Below, piece after piece: positions 33,974 to 45,698 of a stretch of 64,000 nucleotides of DNA. Position numbers and translations under genes: made by a program. This DNA is from Taiwanofungus camphoratus (lineage: Eukaryota; Basidiomycota; Agaricomycetes; Polyporales; Taiwanofungaceae): the NCBI GenBank assembly GCA_003999685.1, contig CP021222.1:2542001-2606000 (forward strand), in the 5' to 3' direction. How positions within the stretch are numbered: the first letter of the stretch is position 1; every line of letters begins with the position of its first letter. The notes under the pieces are model-generated. The model searched no databases, was not told the DNA's origin, and saw only the letters and a list, made by a program, of their open reading frames with translations.

Positions 33974-34542
33974 GACAACACCGAATGGTCTTGCAGAGTC
34001 TCGTATTATTATTCTGTTATTTATATTGTCGATGCTGTCATCTGTTTTCGTAGATCTCAAGTCAACGCATGGATTGCTCTGTCGCTCTCGTGTCTCAACC
34101 TGTTGTATTTAACTAGCGCATTTCGCTTTGATCGTATCTTTCGTCTCTTCCGCTCACGCAGGTCTCGAGGGACCAGCATGCCAGCCTGACCTACGTGCGT
34201 GTCACGATGAGGGTCTGGCACACTGGACGTCCTCGCGTTTGTCTGTCCGTCCTATCTTTCTGGTATGTCAAACGTGCAACCACTGTGTGCTCTTCCCGAT
34301 CACATCCAACTAGGTGTGTTTTGCTGCAGTGCTTAGCCATTATAAAGAATTGTAGACTACAATTGCCTGTCAAACTCATTCTTGACCTTTGTTACTTGGT
34401 TGTACCTGCTCGGCTGCCCACATCTCCCCCAGCACGCCTGATCAGAGTAACATAATCAGGTAAACTCCAGCGTCTCCTGAGTATGCAACCTCCGCGTTTT
34501 AGACATGCTGCATAGTAAAAGGAGATGGTTATCTTCACCACT
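33974..34542. other. Convergent intergenic region
   Basis: About 570 bases between FAN1 and the F-box pseudogene; AT-rich just after FAN1. No supported feature. Confidence 0.4.
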
Positions 34543-35796
34543 TCAATTCAATATTCTGGATGGGTTGCTGCAGAGAAAGTACGGCTCAATAGCCACCCTT
34601 AGTCGACCGTACACTAGAATGCCTTGTCTGTCCAGCATCAGCACCTTCGACCTGACTTTAGAATCCACTCGGAACGGCCCTCTTCAATGTCATAGATCCA
34701 GACTGGACTGCCTGTGGGAGCAGTGAACACAAAACTCTGCAATTTGGAGAAATGTGGACCAGACAGGATATGGTCTATGTCAGAGCACCTGAGCTGCTCA
34801 AGCCTCGCATCCAGGTCATGCACATAGCCGAACTGCCCGAAGGCTACCTTGATGGTGCGCATCTGAGAAGATGTGATCTGGGAGAGAACGGCTGCAGGTA
34901 TCTAGCCAAACTTTGTCTGGTCAGAGCTATCATTGAATACAAGCATCAGTGATTGCAGCGATGTATTGTGAGCCAGGCTAAGACAGGTCCCTAGGTCATT
35001 TATCAGACCAATCACCCCACAAATGTACAAAGACTCACTGACTAATTCCTCTGATAATATTGCCTTGAGACCGTGCATATCCAAAAACACCTCCTGGAGA
35101 GACATGTCGGCAGTGTGCCATAGTCTGCCTACACTCATGAGCTCGACATGCCCCCTGAGGTTTACATATAGATGAATTTGCCAAAGATGCGAGACTGGAG
35201 TGATAGTAAACAACAAGTCAACTAGTTCAGGTAGCGGTGAGGTGCTTATAGCCATGAACAGTGCTGATATTCTCATGTGGGATTTGCATCTTTCGAAGGC
35301 CATTGCATTAAGCTGGCTGCTGTTCCATGTCACGTTCTCGAAATGAAGCTGCGAAACATTAAGCAAGGCACACACAAGACGGCCCAGCTCAGCGAGAGAG
35401 CCAAACTTTATGCTGTGCAGCCGGAGCACCTCGACGGACGTGAACTTGGCAAGAAGCCAGAAGAAACTGGTATGGATCGCAATGTGGGGAACGTAGCGAG
35501 GTGGGACGGCCACGCATGCCCGGCTAGCTGGTAAACCTGCAGAAACGCGTCGTGATTGTCGAGGTGTGGCCTCCGATCGAGGAGCCTCGCGAAGCTGTCG
35601 AGCTGTGCGCGTGTGAATAACAGGACGTGCAACACCAGGGCGCTCATGCTGCGCGGATACCATGCGCGGCACGTCAGCGCGCAGGCGCGGAGCGCATGCT
35701 GGTTGTCGGGATCCCGCCGGTGGGATGGAGGCAGTCGATGATACGTTCGAAGATCCCGATGGGGAACACGGACTCGACGTTTCCCAAAGCGTCCAT
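34543..35796 (-). pseudogene. Decayed F-box/LRR-like gene
   Basis: Reading the minus strand gives a recognisable agaricomycete F-box protein in three frames. ATG 35796 opens MDALGNVESVFPIGIFERII. After DCL the frame changes to give DPDNQHALRACALTCRAWYP and RAQLDSFARLLDRRPHLDNH. Near LATFP it changes again to PHIAIHTSFFWLLAKFTSVE, and then runs long through QLHFENVTWNSSQLNAMAFE. A TAG at 34902-34904 stands where the family has a coding residue, between QTKFG and IPAAVLSQITSSQMRTIKVA. The C-terminal LDRQGILV is in yet another frame. No GT-AG intron fits these breaks. The sequence is otherwise well preserved, so inactivation looks recent. Related to the F-box gene at 25799 but not a close copy. 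Confidence 0.75.
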
Positions 35797-37051
35797 CGCC
35801 GTCTTTGCAAGGCTCGGGTGTATTTGAGGCTACCCGCGGCGTGAGCCGGTACCACCGGTGCCGGTACGAAACGGCGACTACTGGTGGATGATGGATAGAC
35901 CTACCACAGCTCCAAAGGGAGCAGCTTTTGCTGCGGAGTTCTGTCCGCGAGCTCAGATGGACGATGGGCTCGTGATAACGATCGCAAGGATCCTGTGTTG
36001 ATGCAACACCGTCCTCGAGGAATTGCGTTCAGTCCAGACTACCGTTGTAAGCGGTTAGCGATGGACTCGATACAGATTGCAGTTGCGCAATACTAGTGGG
36101 AGAGTTTGAAGAAGCTGTCGCAGAGCAATTCTCAGCGCTGAACAGTCTCGTCGGATCTTATTTATCACGACACGGTCATGACATGATTCTAGCTCGGGAC
36201 CAGGACAGTGCAAGGACACAAGGAACCACTGCCAAGCAGAGGGAAATAGGTATATGATTGCATAAAGATAGAGGCCACACCGGCTTAACCTCAGCGATAA
36301 TAAACGTATTCGGGCTGCCATCCTCTATCAGTACAGAATTACCGACAACTTGGAAAGACCCACTATCAGGTAATAACGTGATACTCACCAAAAACAATTT
36401 ACTGATCTCTTGCACTTACTCACATGGAGCCGGACAGTAGCACACAACAGAGTCGAATATAAGTTACCGCAGCACTCACGGACTCATTGCACCGCGGTAT
36501 TGAGCAAGACAGAACTCATATTCCTCAAGAATCCCCACGGCAGCATGTTCGTGACTTGCCTAGCGCGGTGCATAAGGAACGCTAGCGCTGCGGATGGTGT
36601 CTTTTGTCATTCATGAGAAGCATGATGTTAGAGTCTGATGTCCGTCAAAGTTGACCCTGCGTGACAGACACAATAGTAACATGTGTGCGAAGGAGACTGA
36701 ACACAATCAAAGGAAGCCTCGAAGACCACGAACAATGAAGATAGCGAGGAGACTTCAGAGCCCAAACACTTTGGACGGAGAGTGAAGTCAGAGGTACGAA
36801 GACTCGGCGGAACGAGCTGAGTTTGAGCTCGAGGGAACCGGAGAGGAGCCTACCATCCCAGATTAGGCCACGACGGGCGATCGAAAGAGGCTGAAAACCT
36901 GAGTTGCTCATGCCACTGCTATACATCCAACTGTCGTCCAACACCCACCTCCTACTGACTCTGCATACTGCCCGGGTGCGTGAAATACTTATCCTTGCAA
37001 AAAAACGCCAGAAGACACGTCGAATCGCGTCCGGTCGCGCTGAATTATAGC
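35797..37051. other. Long intergenic region, nothing recognised
   Basis: About 1.25 kb between two divergent features. Several open frames of 60-100 codons exist on both strands. None has protein-like composition or clear splice partners. It should hold the promoter of the membrane protein gene at 37052. Confidence 0.4.
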
Positions 37052-40000
37052 ATGTCCGGCTCGTCGCGCCACGGACGAACCCTCAGCCCTCCGCTCTCCG
37101 CCACGAGCTATTCGTATGCCGCGACCGCTGGGCAGCAGAAGTTGAACGTTGTTACGCGTCTTGCAATAGAAGGAAAGTCAAAGAAGGGATGGGATGGAGC
37201 TTCCATCAAGATGTACTTGAAGGTGAGGGAAGCTGTCATTTTGTCACCTGAAGACCATTCGCTAGGTTGTGTGTTCGAATCGAGCCCAGCTTGTCTACAG
37301 CAAATGTGCTCGTGCAATCGATGCCGACTCAGTCGTATTGGAATGAAGCAAGGATTCTGCCATACACTCATTTACACTCCGAGTGCATGTAAAAGTTCTT
37401 CGCAACCCGAGTGCGAGTCTTCAGTCTTCCACCCATTATTGATATTCTACTTCTGACTATCCACCTGCGGTCGTCTTTGTCTTGCGCTCCTCGCCCAAAG
37501 GCGTCTCAGTTGATATCAGTGATATGAACCTTGCATCCTGTTCATTTTCTAAATGCCTCCTATGTGCACTCATATGCTTTTCCATTTTCTGGCAGATATC
37601 TCTTCCCCTGGATAACATCACTCCAGGTGCAACTATTGCCCTATTTCCAGGTACGACACGATCCACTGCTTCTCTTGGCGCTTTCTTACGCGCTGTAGAG
37701 GAGAATCTCAAGATCCTCGACTCTCAGGTCCATCCCTTGGACAGCAATTCTGTGCCGTATAATTTCTCATCCACGACTTGCCCGCTCCTGCACAAGGCGG
37801 CGCGCGCTCTCAACCTTCCTGCCAGGTCGTCCACTTCCTATGTTTCTCTGGCCGATTCCATCTCTTCCTCGTCCGCGAGCATTCCTCCCTTAGAGGATAA
37901 GTATACAGGTCATATTCTTGTGAGTGGCTATCACGTGTCATACGTTCTCCCCAAGGAGTTTCCTCGCAAGGAAAGCGATGGCCGTAGTCGACGTGGATCA
38001 AGTATGATGCATTTCATGGCTGCTGTTGACATATGGGTACCTTTCCTGTCACGGCCACCTCATGCTCCGTTTCTAGTAAGTTACCACCTGTATATCATCA
38101 TTTAAATGGCCTGATTGGCAAACAGCTATCAATTCCCGTTCCCCGTTGTCTTTCCAATCATATCAGGCTTCGTATATTCCCACCAGGTCAAGCATCAACT
38201 GCGTCGTCCCTCGCCTCGCTGTCGTCTGCGGACGAAGACGGCGGTGCATGGGAGCTCACTTCGGACCCGCACGTCACGCGCAGCCAGTCGGCACGTCTTT
38301 CGCGCTCGTACTCGTATAATCACTTCGCCGATGATGAGTCGAGTGACGCCTCAACGTCGGCTGGTTTCGCCGAGGGATGCGGCATCCAGGGCTCGTTTCC
38401 GAGCACGGAGCGGATTCGGGTGCGTTGGGCGGCGCCAATGAAAGCTGCACAGATTCCCGAGGCAGCGGATGGGCGGCGGCGGGTTGGCATCAGAGAGGTC
38501 AAAGGCGACATGACATGTGTCGTGCTAGACAACGCCAAAGGGAAAGGTAAAGCTAGAAGCGATGGTGTGATGATGAAGTTAGAGTACAATGCTTCTTGCA
38601 AGGGTGTGTGGTTTCCAGGCGTTGCTACACTCCTCGGTATGGATGTGGGCCTGGATGCTGGCGATTGTGATATTGCGTGGGTACCCGGAATGGAGCCCAA
38701 GTGGACTATTACTGGTGGCGCCGGTTTCACAGGATTTGCCATAGGCGGACCCCCACAGACTAACTCGAGACAATCATCGGCAGATCCTCCGTCAATATAT
38801 GTTCTGCCGTCGTCGCCTGATGCGCGGGGCGTTCTAGCGAATGGACACCTACCCTCTCGTAGTAACTCGACAAATTTTACGGCCTCCGCTACTTCGGCAT
38901 CCCTCCTTCGTGCGCCATTACCCGCACAGACCGTCGCAGATTATTCCTTCGAAAGTTCATCGGTGTCGACACCCACTGGTACAGTATCATCTCTCGCTTC
39001 CCTCCCCGCGCCTTCCAGTCCAGAGCGTCGGCGCAGGAGCAGAGCTACGTCTCTCAACGGCCGGTATCCGGAGACCGACACGGATATCGATGCCGAGACA
39101 GATTTTCGTCCTCCAAGAGCGCCTATTACAGTGCATCTGAACATGAACGAGCTTCTTCCACCCTCGAAGAATGTGTTCACATTTGGCATTTCAGGCACGG
39201 TACTTGTAACACCCCGTCATCATCCTGTCACTCCAGACTCGCGCAGATCATCTCCTAGTCGATCCTTCCCATCTGATAGCGAAACCGACCCAGATCCTAT
39301 CGTCCTACCAAAATTTCATGTCTTCTCCACAGACAGAGAGTCGGTCGCCACCATCGTGCGTAGTGAAGCTGCTAAGACCGCAGTGGATGTGTACAATCAG
39401 AAGGGCGATTTGCGAGACGGGAGGACACTGAAGACTGCACTGTCAAAAGGAAATCAGGTTGTGTGCGGCACTGACGGAGCTCGCATCAGTCTCCGCCCGT
39501 CTGCAACTACAGTCGCTTCTGTTACCCTCCGTAGCCGGGATACCAGCGAGGATAGCGGCGATATATCCTACAACCGTACAAGACTGACCAACGGCGTGAG
39601 ACACGTCTCCTCATCCTCGCGGCTCAGAGAGACCTCCATGATGTCAACTGCAAAACTTCAACCACGGAGGGATGGTCAACTGATGATACCCTTCGTCACA
39701 GCGACTGTTACGCCACTGCTTGGCGATGGGGCAGCTCTCAAAGACGGGTACGCTGTGCAGATATGCTTGCCGGCCCCTTCTGATGCGGATACGGAGTGGC
39801 TGGAGTTCGGACTTGCCCTCCCTAGTCCGGATGGTCCTCCGTCAAACTCTGGTGAGCTTACGCTTGCCAATGCCGACCTCGCTAGTAGCCCGCCATATGT
39901 CGAGATCGCAAGTGCTAGCGTGGAAGGCGTTCCCGTGCGCTTCCAAACAAGTGCTGCGGCGAAGCCGAATGCAAGGGTGATTGGACTCAGGTTGCCATTC

Positions 40001-40986
40001 CAAGAGACTAGTGGAAAGGAGTGGATTAGCTGGATCAGCGTGCATGTTGGTCACATAGGCGGAGGGAAGGTGGAGCTGATCTACCTTGTCAAGAGTAACG
40101 AGGAAAATAGTACCAGTCTCAGCAATAAGGAGAAACAGAAGAAACTAGTCCCAGTACCTCTTGATGTGCTATTGCCCAGCTTTGCTCTCCCCGTTGGTCG
40201 ACTAGAAGTCGACGTCCGGATTCAAGCAGGTTGGAACATTCTTCTAGCCTCTTATTGTGCCGTATTGCTTACACGCCGCCTGTGTAATTCTTAGGTTTCG
40301 AAGTATCATCTTTGCAAACGAACTTGATGCCCCAACATTCGACTTTGCAGGGTCGGAAGTTACTGCAATATGCAATGGGGGAGTACTTCTATCCTCGACT
40401 ATCTCTGTCCGTAGTCCCTTCGTCGAAGAGTCTGCGTCCATCGAGCAGCTTCATCATAAAGACTTGCCAGCTGTTGGCTCTGATGATACTCTCTGTTGTG
40501 GTAATCACGCTATTAGCTGATCGCCGTCTTATGACTGCCGAACTTCATGAAGCCAAGCGGTCTTTGGCCATTTATTCTGCAACGCTAGATGCAGACTACC
40601 ATGATGCACCAGCCACTATCACTGTCACAACCACGGTAGTGACAGCCGGTCCCCATAGGTGGTGGCCTATTTCAGATACAGCGCAAGTTGAATCGACTGC
40701 TTCCACCTCACCTTCGGATACAATTTCGACGTCGGTTTCATCCGTCACAATTCCCGCCGTAACGCCTACTCTTGTCTCAACATCAACTGCAACTAAGCCT
40801 CCGAATGAGCAGAACGCCTTGCTTGACTTAAATGCATTGGTACTTTCCTGGCCTATACGCTTTAACTTGGCAACATTCAAGTTTGCGGAGTCGACACGTG
40901 CAACTGTAGACGTTGTTCTCCGTGGTATGGGTGTCGTCTGGCACTTATGTCGAAAAGTGTTACATTATCCTCTAGATCCACCGTAG
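37052..40986 (+). CDS. Large single-span membrane protein, unrecognised
   Basis: Starts MSGSSRHGRTLSPPLSATSY; exon 1 ends IKMYLK. An intron of about 370 bases, unusually long here, leads to ISLPLDNITPGATIALFP, then EENLKILDSQVHPLDSNSVP and HILVSGYHVSYVLPKEFPRK. The large fourth exon (from about 38127) has Ser/Arg-rich disordered parts (SQSARLSRSYSYN, RRRRSRATSLNGR) alternating with beta-rich parts such as APITVHLNMNELLPPSKNVF and WISWISVHVGHIGGGKVELI. The last exon carries one transmembrane helix, CQLLALMILSVVVITLLAD, about 170 residues from the end, followed by a Thr/Val-rich stretch. There is no signal peptide. It may be a tail-side membrane-anchored protein of the ER or nuclear envelope, but this is a guess. 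About 1,100 residues. Confidence 0.75.
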
Positions 40987-41414
40987 TGTAACACTGTACA
41001 GACATTTTGAGACTGTTGTCGACCTGTTATTAGTCGCACTCGGCTCTTATGCTTATGTTGTACTTATAAACTATAATACCAATGCTTCAGGCTTCATGTC
41101 CATTTGTAATCGTTGGGCGACTGAACTATATATTTTCTTCTCTGCTTTGAGCAATTTATGATGGCACTTCACTCCTCTTGAACGTCCGCTCGCTAGTACC
41201 TGAGACGAACAGGATGCTTATGGTACATCCGTGCACGACTGGGTGAGTAAATGAAGGTTTGTATTTTACTTTCTATCGGGGGTATGTTCAACAGAATCGA
41301 ATTACAGTGCAGTACATAGTGTAGTACTAATGTGAGTACTAATGTGAAGCTGAGTGAGTGGGCAGTTGTTCATTCGACAAATAGCAACAACTAGACAGAA
41401 TAGAGGAAATGCTC
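40987..41414. other. Convergent intergenic region
   Basis: 428 AT-rich bases between convergent stop codons. It includes a two-copy tandem of GTACTAATGTGA at 41324-41347. No gene seen. Confidence 0.45.
41324..41347. repeat. 12-bp tandem duplication
   Basis: GTACTAATGTGA occurs twice in direct, perfect tandem in the 3' region of STE23. Probably a replication-slippage scar. Confidence 0.7.
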
Positions 41415-44400
41415 TCAAAATTTAGACCTCGGAAGATCGCCCCACTCCACTAAGGGACTCGGCGGGTCCGAGACCCTTAATGAAGCCTTGAACGCCTGCG
41501 CATCTTCAATAAAAGTCACACCTTCCTTCAGCTTTCCCTGGTAATCGCCCTCCGCAGGGAATTTCTCCATCAATCCAGGAAGGGCAGCAAGGATTTGTGG
41601 AACCTTCTCAAGTGCAGGAGTGTCGCGTGATAGTGTATCAAGCCAGTATTTGACAAATTGGGCCAGGAGAGGCTCCCCATCTCCTGTCAATTCTTCCCTC
41701 CACTTCTCGCCATCGACAAGGAACCCTTGTTCAAGGGCCGTACTCTCAAACGCTTCCATAGCCGCGAGACTGATCTTCTTAGGCTTGACCTTCTGCGAGA
41801 GCAGGTGCACTGAGATCTTGGCTCGAGTAGGGGAGGACTGGTGAATGCGTGTTAAAAACAGTGTATTAACATCCTCCTTGGTGATGCTCTTGACTAGCTC
41901 GGCATCCTGTTCACCTGTGATGATAGAAGTCAATATGCGTGCTGGACATCGTTAGAACAAAAACTCACGCCTAAGGAAGTCCAAATATCCCGAGTCTACT
42001 TGCGGCCAATATCTGTTCGTCTCCTCGCTCATATTCTTCGGCGCTTCCCGCCACTTGCGTTCCAGACCAGCCTTCTGCTCCTCGAATTCAGTGACACTCA
42101 TCTCGTCAAACTTCTCCTTCATTTCGTCCAAAAATGCTTCGACGCGTTCTTCGAGATACGCCGGCCCGCGCTCACTCTGCACCACGATCCGTACCCCAAC
42201 ATTCGAGTCTCCCGCGGAGACCATCTGGGAACACGAGACGATGTAGCCTAGCTGCTCTCGGGTTCGCAGAACGTTAAAGGCAGGCTCAGCCAGAATCTGG
42301 GTGAGAAGAGCAGATGTGACACGGAGTCGGGGTTCAAGCAGGCTCCCAACGTGGATATAGTACGCGAGGGAGGAGTTGGGTTCATTCGTGTTAGGAACGA
42401 CCGTCTGCCATACATAGTTTGAGCCTGAGACGACGTTAGCCAGAACTTGCATTAAGCAACAGGAGATGTACCATCTGAAGGGATGAGTGACTTCTCTATT
42501 ACTTCTGAAGAGGATATGGGCGATGCTTGTAGAGAATTTTCGGCCATCTCCGCTAGTCGCATGGCCTCCTATTAAAAAAATCATCAATCATCTTGATGAT
42601 CATAGTCTGACCTGAGTAACATACGTCCTTGTACATGTTGCCTACTACCAGGATGCGCATATTGATGTTGGACAATAGACGCACCGCATGAGCCTTCATG
42701 TCCTCGACGGTAATGGCTGTTTAGGTGGTCAACGATGGCTAGCGGCAGCATAAGAATCATAATTACAAGGAACCTCAGCAAGCTTGTCAGCCAAAATCCA
42801 CTGCTGCTCCATCAAGAGGTAGCGACCATAGTAGTCGCATAAACGAAACGGTTGTCCCATGAAAAAATTCTCGTAGTCTCGTTTTGCCTGAATAGCACAG
42901 CAATGTTATCTGATAGGTCTGACATGAGTGGAAGCCATGTGCCCACCTGATCCTTCATGACTTCCAGCCTGTCGGCCTTGATCTGTACAGTTTTCACCCT
43001 CTCGACAACATCCTTTGCCAAGACATGTAATTTGTCATTGTATCCTGATAGCGTCACATAAAGCCCTCTGGCTGCAGCAGAGAAGTTGTAGCTCAGTCCA
43101 GCGAGGTCGGCATCGTAGGCGAATTCCGTCAATGTGTCATTGACGAGATCGGAGAAGAGCCTTTCAATGAATGAGTCGTACACGCGCACATAAATACAGC
43201 CTTGATACTTACCGTGTCATGACACTTGCTTTTGCTGTAGCATTTGCGGCGGGACTAGACATGATGGTGATAAATACAGGGTCCAACTGGAAGGTGTCAG
43301 CTACGAACCTGCGAATATCCATTATGACCTGCGCCTTTGGAACCCAGAATTGATCGTCCTTTTTGTGCCACAGACTTGACAACGATGTCTCTCTGATGAG
43401 AACAGGACGTTTCATGGGCTATGGGAAAGCATCCAAGGTCGCGTGAGTATGAGAGGCTTTTCATGGTTTGTGGCGAGACCTACCTGCTCTACCGCACGCT
43501 TGTGAACCTCAAGTTTAGAAGGTATGAATTCGTTTCGACCTGGAAGGAAAAGCTCCGGAATATCGTTGGGACCCTGAGCCTGCACATAGTTTGATGTTTG
43601 TTCAACAAAGGCCTCTCGCCTGACGATATCCGCGTACCTCTTTCACGAACTCTTCGTCTAGCCTGTCAACGCGATAATTTGTGCCGTACCATGGCTCCTG
43701 CTGCCAACCACCCTTACCTCTCACGCGCTCATGCTCCTCCGCTTTGGCCATCAGCACGGCACGGCCGCGATCAACCCGGAGCGTCTCGAGCAGGTCGCGC
43801 ACTTCACGTTCACCGCCATTGACCGGGTCCTGTGCGTCCCACTCCCACACGAGCTGCGGCGCGCTAAGCACGAGCTCTCGCGGGACTGGCCAACCAAGAT
43901 GCTCGGAAACCCACACTGCATAGTCGTCCGGGCGACGCTTCTCGGCGAAACGAAACCGTGTCGCCTTGATGATGCTTAGCTCGCGCTGGTACCAGGCAGG
44001 GAACCTGGAACTGCGCAGCATTGAGAGGTATTTGAAGACAGTGAGCATCGCCGAGCGGTAGTTATCTACAGCACGTGAATGTATTGAATCGGTGAAAGTG
44101 GAGGCAATTGGATTAAAATGGGGACAGTCAACACAAAAGTTAAAAATGACGCACGGAAGCCAACCTTAGTTAGGCTGAGTGTGACCTTAAGCATGGCAAA
44201 ACCCCGTCCGAGATTCTGCGGACCCGCGGAGAGCGCCGTGATCCAGCCCTTGTTCTTGAGGTACGAGTGAAGCGAGCCCGGGCCTTCATGTCCCAGGAAG
44301 TGTGATACAAAATTAGCTTGTTGGTGCCGCCAGTGCGGCGGCTGCCACGGCAATGGGAAAGAGATCTCAACAGCGTGGAATGACATGATCGTTTGAACAG

Positions 44401-45698
44401 ACACAAGCGTCTGGCGATTCCTTCAGCCATGTGTCCAGGCAGAGAAGCGCGATTGAATACTTACGCCCTTCTCATCCGGTCCAAACGGATGATCATTGAT
44501 CATTGGCAGAGCGTCTCGCCCGCGGTTCGGTATGGGTGAAAACAAGCCTGCGACCATGTCTGATAGCTCATCTAGTGATTCTACATTGGAAAAGAATGTT
44601 AATATAGTATGTTAATATAGTATGTCGGGCTGAATCATGGCTCATTTACCTTTGCCGATCACACACAGTCGCATCCTGCTCGCACAGTATTCCTTGCTCC
44701 ACCACTCTACCAGCCTTCTACGCGTCTCGCGACCCACGACTCCTCCGTCACCTTCCAACTCGCTATGTGCTGAGCTGACGGACGGCACGGGAGAAGGGAC
44801 GCGAGACGAGACGGGTGATGGCGCCAGGCTCGCCTCAGCCGACCTAATGAAGCCATTTAAGTTCCCGTTACTGCCCTTGCTAAGCAGACCCTTCGCCTTG
44901 AGCTCCCTGCCGACCTGCGAGAGGGAGTCGCGATTGCCACTGCCGAACTTGTGCCAGACGTGCCCGGGCTTGGAGAGATGTTTGTTGAGCTGGAAGATCC
45001 GCCACATGTCAGACTGGTGGTTCTTCTTGTGTTCTGAGTCGACGGCGTTGAGCTCGCGCGATGTGCACGACGGCGCAAAGAGCGGGCAGTGGAAGAACGC
45101 AGCGAAGCGTGTGAGTGCACCTGGGAGCGCGTCGGTGGAGACGCTGAAGTAGTAGTTGGTGTTGGAGGTTCCGGTGAACGCGTTAGAATTGCCATTGTTT
45201 TTAGCAAGATACTAAAGGATAAATGTAAGAGAATACCGTACGGCAGAAGACATCAGACATACCTCCGAGTACTCATTCTCCTTAGGATACTGTTCTGTGC
45301 CCTGTAGGAAGAAGTTGCATTATCCATACCACAGGGCTGGGGTTGTGTGCAGCGTACCATGAACAACAGGTGTTCGCAGAAGTGGGCAAGACCTGGCATA
45401 TCGTCCTAGAATGATGATAAGTCATTGACATCCTCACCACGTCTGCATGAGCCCCACAACACCTGGTCAGACGACTCACGGGGTCATACAGGTGTCCAAC
45501 CGACACGTCGAGACTGGCAGCGGCCTTGTCGGCCTTGGCATCGTGCACGAGCATGATCTGGAGCCCATTGTCCAGTTGTATTATCCGATATTCTCTGTCA
45601 TCTTGACGTGATTTGTGTATGGGCATGGTAAACATGTAGTATGGCTTAGGACCGGTGGTGATATAGTCCCACTCGGGAATGAGAGGAGCCGCGACCAT
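41415..45698 (-). CDS. STE23: Insulysin-type M16 metalloprotease (IDE/Ste23)
   Basis: Zinc protease with a closed chamber that degrades short peptides. The yeast relative also trims a-factor. The start MVAAPLIPEWDYITTGPKPY leads to IQLDNGLQIMLVHDAKADKA. The inverted zinc motif HFCEH lies in GLAHFCEHLLFMGTEQYP, with the distal Glu expected in TYYFS-downstream sequence NAVDSEHKKN. Later exons give FPLPWQPPHWRHQQANFVSH, KATRFRFAEKRRPDDYAVWV, LAGLSYNFSAAARGLYVTLS, the C-terminal half EPAFNVLRTREQLGYIVSCS and EEQKAGLERKW. It ends SPLVEWGDLPRSKF at 41415. A Ser/Pro-rich insertion of about 50 residues (SPVSSRVPSPVPSVSS) breaks the first domain. About 14 exons and 1,100 residues. An in-frame upstream ATG at 45824 adds 42 residues resembling a mitochondrial presequence. 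Confidence 0.94.
44598..44623. repeat. 13-bp perfect tandem duplication in a STE23 intron
   Basis: GTTAATATAGTAT occurs twice directly adjacent. It lies in the non-coding gap between two STE23 exons, so it lengthens an intron without touching protein. Confidence 0.75.

Noticed and set aside
36055-36944. Hydrophobic minus-strand frames suggesting a membrane protein
   Set aside because: No consistent splice sites join them and no family motif was found. Treated as non-coding.
37255-37300. TTCGAATC resembling a tRNA T-loop
   Set aside because: The flanking bases do not form a T-stem and no acceptor stem or anticodon arm can be drawn. It lies in an inferred intron of a protein gene.
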